Assembly (NCBI GenBank): GCA_026399075.1
Contig: JAPLRR010000084.1
Span: forward strand, 1-64,000
Source: Methylococcales bacterium
GTDB lineage: Bacteria > Pseudomonadota > Gammaproteobacteria > Methylococcales > Methylomonadaceae
Direction of reading: 5' to 3'
DNA length: 64,000 nucleotides
The position numbers and the translations under genes were made by a program. The notes below the pieces were generated by a model, which ran no database searches, was not told the origin of the DNA, and saw only the letters and a list, made by a program, of their open reading frames with translations. Positions 55,653-63,976 of the stretch are shown piece after piece; within the stretch, counting starts at the first letter, position 1, and every line of letters starts with the position of its first letter.

Positions 55653-58600
55653 CTAAGCCCACTCCGCGCTTAAACTTTCCGCCTGTTCCAATACCAGCTG
55701 CACGGCTTCTTCCTGTTTTCCTGGCGGGTATTTGTATTTGCGCAATATCCGCTTTACCATCAGCCGTAGGCTAGCCCTTACGTTTTCACGCACCGACCAA
55801 TCGACGCTGGCATTTTTGCGTAAATTCTCAGCCAGTTCATGGGCGATTTTTTTCAGGGTCTCGTCACCGAGTTCACGGACGGATTCTTCGTTATTCGCCA
55901 GGGCATCGTAAAAGGCCAGTTCATCATTGTTAAGCCCCAAGTCCGCGCCGCGTTCTGCCGCTTCCTTGAACTTTTTTGCCATCTGGATCAATTCTTCAAT
56001 CACTTGCGCAGTTTCGATGGAGCGGTTTTGGTAGCGGAGGATGACGTTAGTCAGTAATTCCGAGAATTTATGCTGCTGGACAATATTACTGGCGAACCGG
56101 GCTTTAATTTCGCCTTCTAGCAAGCGTTCCAGCAATTCCACGGCAAGGTTGCGTTCCGGCAGGTTGCGGACATCATTGAGGAACCCTTGGTCAAGAATGC
56201 CGATATTGGGTTTATCTAGGCCAACGGCGTTGAAAATGTCCACGACTTCTTCGGAGACGACTGCCGAGCCGATGATTTGGCGGATAGCCAGCTCGCGCTC
56301 TTCATTAGTTTTCTTTTTGCCGCTGATTTCTTTCTTGGTCAGCAACACCTTAACGGCTTGGAAAAAAGCCACTTCTTCCCGCTCAGCCTTGGCTTCATCC
56401 AAGGTGCAGCATAAGGTGAAGGCTTTCGACATCGCTAGGGCAGTATCGCAAAAACGTTTTTTGCCCTCTGGGATACCGAGCACATGGTTGGCAGTTTTCG
56501 CCAATATGCCATGACCACCGGTTAAGAAACCGCTGTAATCGAAGCCATGCAACAGTGCCCGAAGAATATCCAATTTTTCTGCCAGTACCGCGTAGGCTTC
56601 ATGGGCGTCAACAGTGGGTCGGCCTCGGCCTTTGCTGGCGGTGTATTCCTTGAGGGCTTCTTTCAGGCTGTTGGCGATGCCTATGTAATCGACCACCAAG
56701 CCGCCTTGTTTGTCGCGGAACACGCGGTTGACGCGGGCGATGGCCTGCATGAGGTTATGGCCTTTCATCGGTTTGTCGATGTACATGGTATGCACACAGG
56801 GTGCGTCAAAGCCCGTCAGCCACATATCGCGGACAATCACCAGCCGCAACGGGTCATCTGGATTTTTAAAACGTTTCTCCAAACGTTTTTTGGTTTGTTT
56901 GGAATAGCTATGCGGACGCAACAAGGGTTTGTCGCTGGCGGAACCGGTCATGATGATTTTGATCGCGCCACGTTCTGGATCGTCATCATGCCAATCTGGG
57001 CGGATGGCAATAAGCGCATTGTACAGATGCACACAGATTTCCCGGCTCATAGCCACGATCATGGCTTTACCGGATTGCGCCTGGCTACGTTCCTCAAAAT
57101 GGGCGATTAGGTCGGCGGCAACTTGCTGGATGCGCGGTTCAGCGCCGACCACCTGCTCAAGCGCCGTCCATCTGCTTTTCAGGCGGGCTTGCTGGTCGTC
57201 TTCCTCGTCTTCCGCCAATTCATCAACTTCCGCGTCAATATCCGCCAATGCGTCTTGTTTCAAGCCGAGCTTGGCTAGGCGCGATTCAAAGTAAATCGCC
57301 ACCGTCGCGCCATCCTCGCGGGCTTGCTGCATGTCGTAAATGTCGATGTAATCACCGAACACGGCGCGGGTATCACGGTCTTCGGAAGACACGGGCGTGC
57401 CGGTAAAAGCGACAAATGTGGCATTGGGCAGTGCATCGCGCAAATGTTGGGCATAGCCGACTTGATACACCATCCGTGGTTCGGCGGCCATTGCTGCCGA
57501 TGGGGATTGCGCCGCGCTGGTGTCCGAAAGGGCATAAGCCAACAATGCTTTAGCAGGTTGTTGGCTTACGCTAACCTGACCTACGGCGGCAGACACAGGT
57601 TTAATTTTCGCAGCAAAACCGTATTGGGTGCGGTGCGCCTCATCGGCAATCACCACAATATTTTGCCGGTCAGACAACATAGGAAAACGGTCTTCATCTT
57701 CCCCAGGCATGAATTTTTGGATGGTGGCAAAGACAATACCGCCGGAAGGCCGATGGGCTAACACGCGCCGTAAATCTTGGCGGGTTTCGACTTGTACGGG
57801 TTGTTCGCGCAATAAATCCTGCGCCAAGGAAAACACGCCGAACAACTGCCCGTCCAAATCGTTGCGGTCGGTAATGACGACGATGGTGGGGTTTTCCATC
57901 TCCGGTTCGCGCATCACGCGGGCGGCGAAACAGGTCATGGTGATGCTCTTGCCTGAACCTTGGGTATGCCAGACCACACCGCCTTTGTGCGAGCCGCCCG
58001 GACGCGAGGCCGCAATCACTTGGGCAATGGCAGTCCGTACCGCGTGGAACTGGTGATACCCAGCGATTTTCTTGACTATTGCGCCGTCATCTTCAAACAA
58101 CACAAAAAAGCGCAAAAAACCCAACAGATAAACCGGGGCCAAAACCCCACGAACCAAGGTTTCCAGTTCATTAAACTGCCCCAGTGGATCAAGGGTAACG
58201 CCGTCTATGGTGCGCCACGCCATAAAGCGTTCGGTATCCGCTGACAGCGACCCCATCCGCGCTTCCGTGCCATCCGAAATCACCAGCACTTCGTTGTACT
58301 GGAAAACATCGGGAATTTGTTCTTTATAGGTTTGCAACTGGTCAAACGCCTTCCAAATATCGGCGTTTTCATCAGCCGGATTTTTCAGCTCCAGCAACAC
58401 CAGCGGCAAGCCGTTTAAAAATAAGATAATGTCAGGTCGGCGGGAATATTTTGCCCCTTTGATGGCAAATTGGTTAATCGCCAACCACTCATTTTTCCCT
58501 TCTCCCATCGGGAGAAGGTGGCCCGCAGGGACGGATGAGGGCGCATCCCAATCCACCAACCGGACAAAATCGCCGCGTGTTTCGCCGTCTTGTTGATATT

Positions 58601-58889
58601 CAACCGGCACGCCATTAACCAGCAAACGGTGAAAATGACGGTTTGCCGAAAGCAACACCGGCGTATCCAGATTCAACACCTGGTGCAGTGCATCCTCACG
58701 CGCGACCACTGGCACCAAGGGGTTCAGGCGAGTGATTGCCTTGCGTAACCGTTCAACCAACACCACTTGGGCATAATGGCTACGTTCCGGCGTAACACCA
58801 TCAACGGCAATGTCCGGGCCATAAATAACCGTATAACCGACATCCGCCAGCCAGCTTAGGGTTTCTTGTTCCAGTTGGTTTTCGGTCAT
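55653..58889 (-). CDS. hsdR: type I restriction endonuclease subunit HsdR (second system)
   Basis: This 1078-aa motor and nuclease subunit has its start at 58889 (MTENQLEQETLSWLADVGYT) supported by gaagg and by a 4-nt overlap with the upstream gene. The nuclease part (DIILFLNGLPLVLLELKNPA … QLQTYK), Walker A TQGSGKSITM, ADEAHRTQYG and FTGTPVSSEDRD are intact. Two segments look inserted in frame. Residues near 118-135 (PSSVPAGHLLPMGEGKN) are encoded by a palindrome at 58498-58518. About 40 residues after TQYGFAAKI are encoded around the 57536-57567 palindrome. It is the last gene of a long operon. Confidence 0.9.
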   Translation of the reverse strand: MTENQLEQETLSWLADVGYTVIYGPDIAVDGVTPERSHYAQVVLVERLRKAITRLNPLVPVVAREDALHQVLNLDTPVLLSANRHFHRLLVNGVPVEYQQDGETRGDFVRLVDWDAPSSVPAGHLLPMGEGKNEWLAINQFAIKGAKYSRRPDIILFLNGLPLVLLELKNPADENADIWKAFDQLQTYKEQIPDVFQYNEVLVISDGTEARMGSLSADTERFMAWRTIDGVTLDPLGQFNELETLVRGVLAPVYLLGFLRFFVLFEDDGAIVKKIAGYHQFHAVRTAIAQVIAASRPGGSHKGGVVWHTQGSGKSITMTCFAARVMREPEMENPTIVVITDRNDLDGQLFGVFSLAQDLLREQPVQVETRQDLRRVLAHRPSGGIVFATIQKFMPGEDEDRFPMLSDRQNIVVIADEAHRTQYGFAAKIKPVSAAVGQVSVSQQPAKALLAYALSDTSAAQSPSAAMAAEPRMVYQVGYAQHLRDALPNATFVAFTGTPVSSEDRDTRAVFGDYIDIYDMQQAREDGATVAIYFESRLAKLGLKQDALADIDAEVDELAEDEEDDQQARLKSRWTALEQVVGAEPRIQQVAADLIAHFEERSQAQSGKAMIVAMSREICVHLYNALIAIRPDWHDDDPERGAIKIIMTGSASDKPLLRPHSYSKQTKKRLEKRFKNPDDPLRLVIVRDMWLTGFDAPCVHTMYIDKPMKGHNLMQAIARVNRVFRDKQGGLVVDYIGIANSLKEALKEYTASKGRGRPTVDAHEAYAVLAEKLDILRALLHGFDYSGFLTGGHGILAKTANHVLGIPEGKKRFCDTALAMSKAFTLCCTLDEAKAEREEVAFFQAVKVLLTKKEISGKKKTNEERELAIRQIIGSAVVSEEVVDIFNAVGLDKPNIGILDQGFLNDVRNLPERNLAVELLERLLEGEIKARFASNIVQQHKFSELLTNVILRYQNRSIETAQVIEELIQMAKKFKEAAERGADLGLNNDELAFYDALANNEESVRELGDETLKKIAHELAENLRKNASVDWSVRENVRASLRLMVKRILRKYKYPPGKQEEAVQLVLEQAESLSAEWA

Positions 58890-59833
58890 ATGAGTACCTT
58901 CACCAGTGGCCTGAAGACTTGATCTAATTTCAGAGTAGTAACATTCAGCCATTCGAAATAACTAGGCCATGCGTCCTCATCGCTCAATGGCGCATTATTT
59001 TTGTAGATTATAATCCGACAGGCGTTTCTATCAGGCAATTCTCTCCAATCCAAAGAAAATCCCAGATTAGATTCAATGGATTGACTTTGAGCCTTAAGTT
59101 GAGCAAAGTATTTTTTAGATTCCTGATGATTGATATAAACCTCAACTCCCAACCTATCTTCACGGGAATTAACCGTGGCACAGATGATAAAACCAGCACG
59201 TCCTAACGTGATGTTGAGCCAGTGTTGGGCTCTTGGCGATTGCGGCCTGATAGGAGACTTCTTTGTTTCCAGATTTTCTATCCATTCGATCCAGAATTTA
59301 TATTGAAGCTGCTTGGTCGGTGTAGTTGTTGCCGCCATACGTGCGCTTTCACGGTTGGATTTGCTCCAGTCATTGGGTTTAACTACTACATTGAAACTTG
59401 GAGCCATAGGCGAATCGGCAATGCGCCATAGTGTTATTTCTACTCCGAAGAAGTTAAGATCACTGGTAGTATTCTGGTTCAGGAAATCCAGTGCAGCGAC
59501 ATGCTCCGCGCGAAACGCTTCCGCTACCCATATAACCTTTTTTGCTCCAATGCCTGCTGCATAGGTGATAATCTGCCCGAGATGAGTGTGGTTAGTTTTT
59601 TCGAGTTGGTTTTCGATAATGACCTCACCATCGTCGTCAGTGCACAGAATATCAAGTTTAAAATCACCTACTTGGTATTCGGTTTGCACTAGTTCCAATT
59701 CCGACAAGCCAAGTACCTCAGCCAAATTGTGAAGATTTTCAACCTGCGCAAGCCAAGGGGTAAAATCAGAAGCTTCGTTTTTCCAAGCTTCACGTACATT
59801 GATCCGTTGTAGTTGTGCAAGTATTGGTTTCAT
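58886..59833 (-). CDS. DUF4268/PD-(D/E)xK-like protein
   Basis: This 315-aa protein has an N-terminal 150 residues with a nuclease-like core: EYQVGDFKLDILCTDDDGEV then IIENQLEKTNHTHLGQIITY. The order is Asp, then Glu-Asn-Gln, with a following helix. The C-terminal half matches DUF4268 (FWIEWIENLE … RIIIYKNNAPLSDEDAWPSY FEW). It is overlapped by 4 nt on both sides (41-aa ORF and hsdR). Proteins of this type commonly accompany type I restriction genes. A nuclease activity is possible but unproven. Confidence 0.8.
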   Translation of the reverse strand: MKPILAQLQRINVREAWKNEASDFTPWLAQVENLHNLAEVLGLSELELVQTEYQVGDFKLDILCTDDDGEVIIENQLEKTNHTHLGQIITYAAGIGAKKVIWVAEAFRAEHVAALDFLNQNTTSDLNFFGVEITLWRIADSPMAPSFNVVVKPNDWSKSNRESARMAATTTPTKQLQYKFWIEWIENLETKKSPIRPQSPRAQHWLNITLGRAGFIICATVNSREDRLGVEVYINHQESKKYFAQLKAQSQSIESNLGFSLDWRELPDRNACRIIIYKNNAPLSDEDAWPSYFEWLNVTTLKLDQVFRPLVKVLI

Positions 59834-59955
59834 AGAACAGACTCATTAAATTGGTTTTCTTTCTCTTGCAGGCGAAACTGACGGAAAATTAGGCTGTAAG
59901 GTAAACTGGTGTACCCCAGTATTAGTGTTTCTTGTTCAAGTTGGTTTTCGGTCAT
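59830..59955 (-). CDS. 41-aa ORF that repeats the hsdR start
   Basis: The peptide starts MTENQLEQETL, identical to the first eleven residues of the HsdR 900 bp downstream. It then diverges (GYTSLPYSLIFRQFRLQEKE). The DNA match covers the ribosome-binding side as well. It overlaps fic upstream and the DUF4268 gene downstream by 4 nt each. It is probably a remnant of a duplicated hsdR 5' end that now keeps the translational chain unbroken. Confidence 0.5.
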   Translation of the reverse strand: MTENQLEQETLILGYTSLPYSLIFRQFRLQEKENQFNESVL

Positions 59956-60895
59956 TCCAATACCTCCCAGTAGTCGCCTTTGGCGGAACCCACCCGTCGT
60001 AACTGCCCTGGTTCGCGTAATTGACGGATAGCGCGTTCAATGGCGCTTTCTGATTTTTTAAGCTGTGCTGCCAGCTCAGGAATGGATGCGGCGGGCGTAA
60101 GTTTTAGCACTGCCAAAATCCGCTCCGGCGTTTTCCCCTGCATTTTCCCCGACACTTTACCCGACGTTTTTAGCGACACCTTCGTCATGGCATTATGCAA
60201 AGCTTGCAACATAAATTCGATAAACGGCGTGGCATCTGCCAAGGCTTGGTAATAGGACGCTTGTCGCGCCCTAATGACCGATTCAACGGGTAAATACGCC
60301 AACACAGGCTGCCACTGGTTTGCCATAAACGCCCCAGCCGACCGTTACCATCGGTAAACGGATGGATAAACTCACATTCATAATCGAACACACAACTGGC
60401 AATCAACGGATGCACCGCTGCCGAAGCAAGCCACGCCAACAAATCGGCCATCAAGGCATCCACCCGACTGGCGGGCGGTGCCATGTGGACGACATGTTGC
60501 TGCTTATAAATGCCGACACCGCCAGCACGGAAACTGCCTGCATCATCTACTAAGCCCGCCATCAGCAACCCGTGCGCCGCCAATAAATCCACCTTACTGT
60601 GTGCTTGCCAATGCGGCAATTGCTCATAAGCGGCAAAGGCGTTACGCACTTCCTGAATTTCATGCGGCAAACCCAACACCCGCTTGCCTGCCAATACGGC
60701 GGTGACTTGTTCAACACTCAGGCTATTGTTCTCAATGGCTAGCGATGCCTGAATGGTGCGGATACGATGGTTGCGCCGTAATTGCGGCGACATGGCCTTA
60801 CCGCCTGCCAGCCCCCAACGGGTCAGCAGTTCGACAATATCCGCCACTTGCTGGAGTATCCGTGGGGTGATGGTGTAGGGCGGTTGATAGCTCAT
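59952..60895 (-). pseudogene. Fic-domain gene, frameshifted after the catalytic motif
   Basis: The first frame (60895 to 60185) carries the inhibitory motif SLAIENNSLS near residue 51 and the catalytic HPFTDGNGRLGRLWQT near residue 178. It then goes out of frame near 60315. The C-terminal half continues in another frame from about 60326 to 59952 (WQPVLAYLPVESVIRARQAS … PERILAVLKLTPAASIPELA), with a winged helix. A few residues ('LLLS'-like) are lost at the joint. The Fic core helices after the motif are therefore missing in the first product. Both ends overlap neighbours by 4 nt. Confidence 0.75.
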
Positions 60896-61083
60896 TGTGG
60901 CGAAGGACTAGACGGTTTTTTGTCTGGGTTTGGCTCAAGAGCTGCCGCATCATTCACCAATTGCCCGTTTACCGAATACCAATTGACGATGCCCAGTTCA
61001 CGGTTACGTGCTTGTGCTTCCCGGACGGCTTGATTACCAATGCGGAGGATCTCGGCTGACCAGCGCTCTTTTTTTTCCGACAT
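60892..61083 (-). CDS. 63-aa hypothetical protein upstream of fic
   Basis: The sequence ERWSAEILRIGNQAVREAQA then RNRELGIVNWYSVNGQLV is helix followed by a short hairpin. The form 'AV.EAQ..NR.LGI…YS.NG' recurs in small genes of toxin-antitoxin neighbourhoods that I cannot name. It overlaps fic by 4 nt and follows the DUF2442 gene by 3 nt. It could be the partner of the Fic protein, although Fic carries its own inhibitory helix. Confidence 0.6.
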   Translation of the reverse strand: MSEKKERWSAEILRIGNQAVREAQARNRELGIVNWYSVNGQLVNDAAALEPNPDKKPSSPSPQ

Positions 61084-61086
61084 AAC

Positions 61087-61337
61087 CTAATTCCTTAAAT
61101 TGTGGCTGTAATTCAGCGCTTGTAAGTAAAGGTATTCAGGCGCCAAATCCGCGCCATTTTCCCATACTAGCGTTTCAAGTTCGTCATCTACGCAAACAAC
61201 AAGACCTTTTTAAGGTGTTCGAAGACCGCACCTGTTAAAGCCTCATGTAAATCAGCAACGCCCTTTTTGCCATCATTAAACACTACCACAACTCGGTAAC
61301 CGTCAAAATAACGGGTTTGTGTAATGTGTATAAACAT
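61087..61337 (-). pseudogene. DUF2442 protein, frameshifted
   Basis: The first frame MFIHITQTRYFDGYRVVVVF then NDGKKGVADLHEALTGAVFE HL is the standard DUF2442 N-terminus. It stops after KKVLLFA. One base away the end is present (VCVDDELETLVWENGADLAP then EYLY), finishing at 61087. The indel is in a short A/T run near 61208-61213. A DUF2442 protein often accompanies a DUF4160 toxin-like gene, which is not present here. Repair would give about 83 aa. Confidence 0.7.
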
Positions 61338-61389
61338 GGCTATTGCCTTTATCGGCTTACTTCAGAATTAAAAATTCGCTGCGCAATCA

Positions 61390-61533
61390 GGCTACCAACT
61401 TAATGCGGGACAGTTTAAGGTTAAGCCGTTCGTGGTGAGCTTGTCGAACCATGAACGGCTTAACCGTTCACCCTTCGACAAGCTCAGGGCGAACGGTTAA
61501 GCTTCGCCAATGTCCCGCATTAAGTTGGTAGCC
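61390..61533. mobile_element. 144-bp MITE in the 3' end of hicB
   Basis: Perfect 23-bp terminal inverted repeats lie at 61390-61412 and 61511-61533 (start ggctaccaacttaatgcggg). Immediately outside are cgcaatca (61382-61389) and cgcaatct (61534-61541), an 8-bp target duplication with one mismatch. The inside contains a second palindrome (gttcgtggtgagcttgtcga…). There is no coding capacity. The insertion replaced the last residues of hicB. Confidence 0.8.
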
Positions 61534-61759
61534 CGCAATCTGACTGATTTTCAAAAAATTTATAGTGTTTTGCTTGCGGCAAGGCTTTAGCTTCTGAATG
61601 ATAACAAGCTATTGTTTCTTCGACCAACTGGCAAAGCTCGGCAAAGACTTGTTTTTCATCATCCCCGTGACAACCGCCATAAAAAAGATCAGGGCAACTG
61701 CCAATGAAACAGCCATCTTCATCTGACCATTCCACTACTTTTAGATAAAAATTTTTCAT
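61520..61759 (-). CDS. hicB: HicB-family antitoxin, end altered by a MITE
   Basis: This 79-aa protein has the partial RNase H-like HicB fold: YLKVVEWSDEDGCFIGSCPD then VFAELCQLVEETIACYHSEA. It is the single-domain short form without a DNA-binding tail. The last codons (CGLPT) are supplied by the MITE. Removing the element and one target copy restores an ending QSDCAANF. It overlaps hicA by 4 nt. The order hicA-hicB is usual. Confidence 0.8.
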   Translation of the reverse strand: MKNFYLKVVEWSDEDGCFIGSCPDLFYGGCHGDDEKQVFAELCQLVEETIACYHSEAKALPQAKHYKFFENQSDCGLPT

Positions 61760-61953
61760 TTTTTGCTTTCCTCTATCGCCATTTTTACGGCTTTTTCTTG
61801 ATAATGTTTGGCATCATCACCAGTCTGACCCGAAATGACAACCGATTTACCCAAATGGGCATGGACAAAGTTTCGGTGACTGCCTTTTCCACTGCGACAA
61901 ATAAAACCTGCTTTTTCTAATTCAGCGATCAACTCTCTAATTTTTTTAGGCAT
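61756..61953 (-). CDS. hicA: HicA-family mRNA interferase toxin
   Basis: This 65-aa toxin has a double-stranded-RNA-binding fold. PKKIRELIAELEKAGFICRS leads to the catalytic His in GKGSHRNFVH near residue 26. The length is normal and the frame intact. Its ATG overlaps the hsdS stop by one base (TAATG), so it is translated directly after the restriction specificity subunit. Cleavage of mRNA is known for the family. Confidence 0.88.
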   Translation of the reverse strand: MPKKIRELIAELEKAGFICRSGKGSHRNFVHAHLGKSVVISGQTGDDAKHYQEKAVKMAIEESKK

Positions 61954-63626
61954 TATTTTACCTCCGCATCGGACAAGCGTAATTGGCCTGAAATTAGGCG
62001 GGGGAGTAGGGTGTCGCGGAGGGTGGTTAGGGTGTGGGCTTGATGCTCAATAACTTTTATTTTTTGAAAAAAAATCGAAACTTGATTTTGAAAAACAGCA
62101 AATACCTCTAGCGAAGGCACAACGATCGGTATGTTCTTAACGGTTTTTGAATTTACCGCATCTGCAATTGAAGAAGTGCTACTTAAAGTTGAATAATCAA
62201 AATGCTTCAAATGAAGATAGATAAATTCAGTTGATAAGATTGCCTGTTCATCTAGTTTAAAATGAGCAATCGCCTCGTTTGTTGTCATTTCACCGTCACT
62301 TATTGCAACACGACCAATGGTCATTTTAAAACTCAACATAACGGTATTGTCAGGAACGAGTCTAACATTAAAACGTTCGATAGATTCAGCCTTCAAAAAC
62401 TCATTAGTTGTTGAAATATATGCACCACAAATCCCCATATCCCGTATAGAAACCCAGCGCACATCATTAGGGTTTTCCGAAAACCAATGCTGTTCTTTTC
62501 TTGGTGGTGTTTTACCAATCCCAACTGTCGAAATTTCATCGAGTGTGCTTGCTAGCCACCCCTTCGGCACTAACCCCAATTCCGATTCCTCAAAACTATC
62601 AGGAAAAAGCGCGGCGGTGTCTGCATCCATACCTTCCGGCTCGCGGCCTTGCTGTTTGGCGTGTACGGGGTCGAAATCCACAAACCACGATTTGAACAGG
62701 GCTTGGGCAATGGCTTCTAGGGTGGCGTTGGTTTCGCGTAGTAGGGCGATGCGGTCGTCAAGGCTGGCTAGAATACCGACAATCCCTAACTGCTCATTAA
62801 TGGGGGGAAGTCGTAATCTGATTGCTTTTAAAGAAGTTAATGGTTGCCCAATTCCTGGAGTACCTACCTGTGAAGCGTTTTTTAGCAATTCAAAACGTCC
62901 CAAAGAAGACTTGAAAAAATAATAGATAAAAAGCGGGGCCGCTTTAGATGTGTCACAAGAAAGCTTCATCAGACTTGAAGATATAACATATTGTTTTCCA
63001 TCATCTGGAACAATTCCAACCTCACCGATAGAACCTCTATGTGGAAACACAATATCATTAGGCTGTAAATTACTATTGCCGAGTTCTTTAGCTTTATTTT
63101 CTGTGATAAAAACAAATTCCCCAGAAAATTTTCGGCCTTCCATCAGGTTTGTTCCACGTACTACCCGCACACCAATAGGAACATAACAATCGCTCTTCAT
63201 TCGTGATCCAAAAGGGCCAATTGCGATGCTGCCAGGTGTAGATGCCTTAAGCTCATCAATAGAAGTTAATATCCAGTCAGAACCTATCGCTTCTCTTCCT
63301 TCTTTTCCTTTTTGCAGTATTACTTTATTTCGCTCAATAATCTTTCGAAACTCCTCACTAGTCGCTGCCCAGTCCACAATATCAACACGAATGGATAAAT
63401 TTGATTCGTCAAACGCCTCTTTAATAGTTGCCATTGCTGACAAGGATAATGGTTGTAGGGTGATAATAGCCAAATCAAGGTCAGAGTAGGCTTTAGCCGT
63501 CCATTTTACTCGCGAGCCAAATGCCCAAACCGGATAATCTGGTAGATGAATTTTCAAGATATGGCATACCTCATTCCAATCTTGGGCGTTGAGGTCGATT
63601 TTTGGCATGTTCGTTTTTAAATTCAT
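61953..63626 (-). CDS. hsdS: MNT nucleotidyltransferase-HsdS fusion protein
   Basis: This 557-aa protein's first 110 residues are a minimal nucleotidyltransferase. WAFGSRVKWTAKAYSDLDLA matches GSX10DXD exactly, the signature of MntA antitoxins that AMPylate HepT toxins. From about residue 117 (SDWILTSIDELKASTPGSIA) it is a full type I HsdS with two recognition domains and helical spacers (ETNATLEAIAQALFKSWFVD; TTLRDTLLPRLISGQLRLSD). The frame is continuous through the joint. hepT overlaps its start by 4 nt. The fusion suggests that the antitoxin is carried by the restriction complex. Confidence 0.85.
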   Translation of the reverse strand: MNLKTNMPKIDLNAQDWNEVCHILKIHLPDYPVWAFGSRVKWTAKAYSDLDLAIITLQPLSLSAMATIKEAFDESNLSIRVDIVDWAATSEEFRKIIERNKVILQKGKEGREAIGSDWILTSIDELKASTPGSIAIGPFGSRMKSDCYVPIGVRVVRGTNLMEGRKFSGEFVFITENKAKELGNSNLQPNDIVFPHRGSIGEVGIVPDDGKQYVISSSLMKLSCDTSKAAPLFIYYFFKSSLGRFELLKNASQVGTPGIGQPLTSLKAIRLRLPPINEQLGIVGILASLDDRIALLRETNATLEAIAQALFKSWFVDFDPVHAKQQGREPEGMDADTAALFPDSFEESELGLVPKGWLASTLDEISTVGIGKTPPRKEQHWFSENPNDVRWVSIRDMGICGAYISTTNEFLKAESIERFNVRLVPDNTVMLSFKMTIGRVAISDGEMTTNEAIAHFKLDEQAILSTEFIYLHLKHFDYSTLSSTSSIADAVNSKTVKNIPIVVPSLEVFAVFQNQVSIFFQKIKVIEHQAHTLTTLRDTLLPRLISGQLRLSDAEVK

Positions 63627-63976
63627 TCTTGTTGGCTTTTATCGACCAATTGTTGGTATAAGTATTTCGCCTCTTCTAAAAAATAGGGAGCAATCTCGTA
63701 TACGGCTTCAGCTTTACTGCCATTATAGGTGTGGCTACTATCAGTTCGAGCTTGGCGGTAATTTCTCCATTCTGACCAATCAGAGCGTAGCAAGCCTTTT
63801 TCATTGCCCATACGGATAAGGTTTTGAAATGTGCTTAAATCAATTTCTTCTGGATTGGCCGCTGTTTCTTCGAGATAGCGTTTCAGCATTTTATGGCTCA
63901 GTTCGTAAGTAAATTCAAAGCATTGAATAACTGAATTACGAAACTGTTCAAACAAGTCATCACTGTTTTCTGCCAT
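63623..63976 (-). CDS. hepT: HepT-like toxin (nucleotidyltransferase substrate-binding family)
   Basis: This 117-aa all-helical protein is of the HI0074/HepT type. The RX4HXY motif is present as RTDSSHTY near residue 83. In the known HepT-MntA pair the toxin is an RNase and the Tyr of this motif receives AMP groups from MntA. It overlaps the MNT-HsdS gene by 4 nt. It is first of the chain seen in this window. The hsdM of this system is expected upstream, beyond 64000. Confidence 0.85.
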   Translation of the reverse strand: MAENSDDLFEQFRNSVIQCFEFTYELSHKMLKRYLEETAANPEEIDLSTFQNLIRMGNEKGLLRSDWSEWRNYRQARTDSSHTYNGSKAEAVYEIAPYFLEEAKYLYQQLVDKSQQE

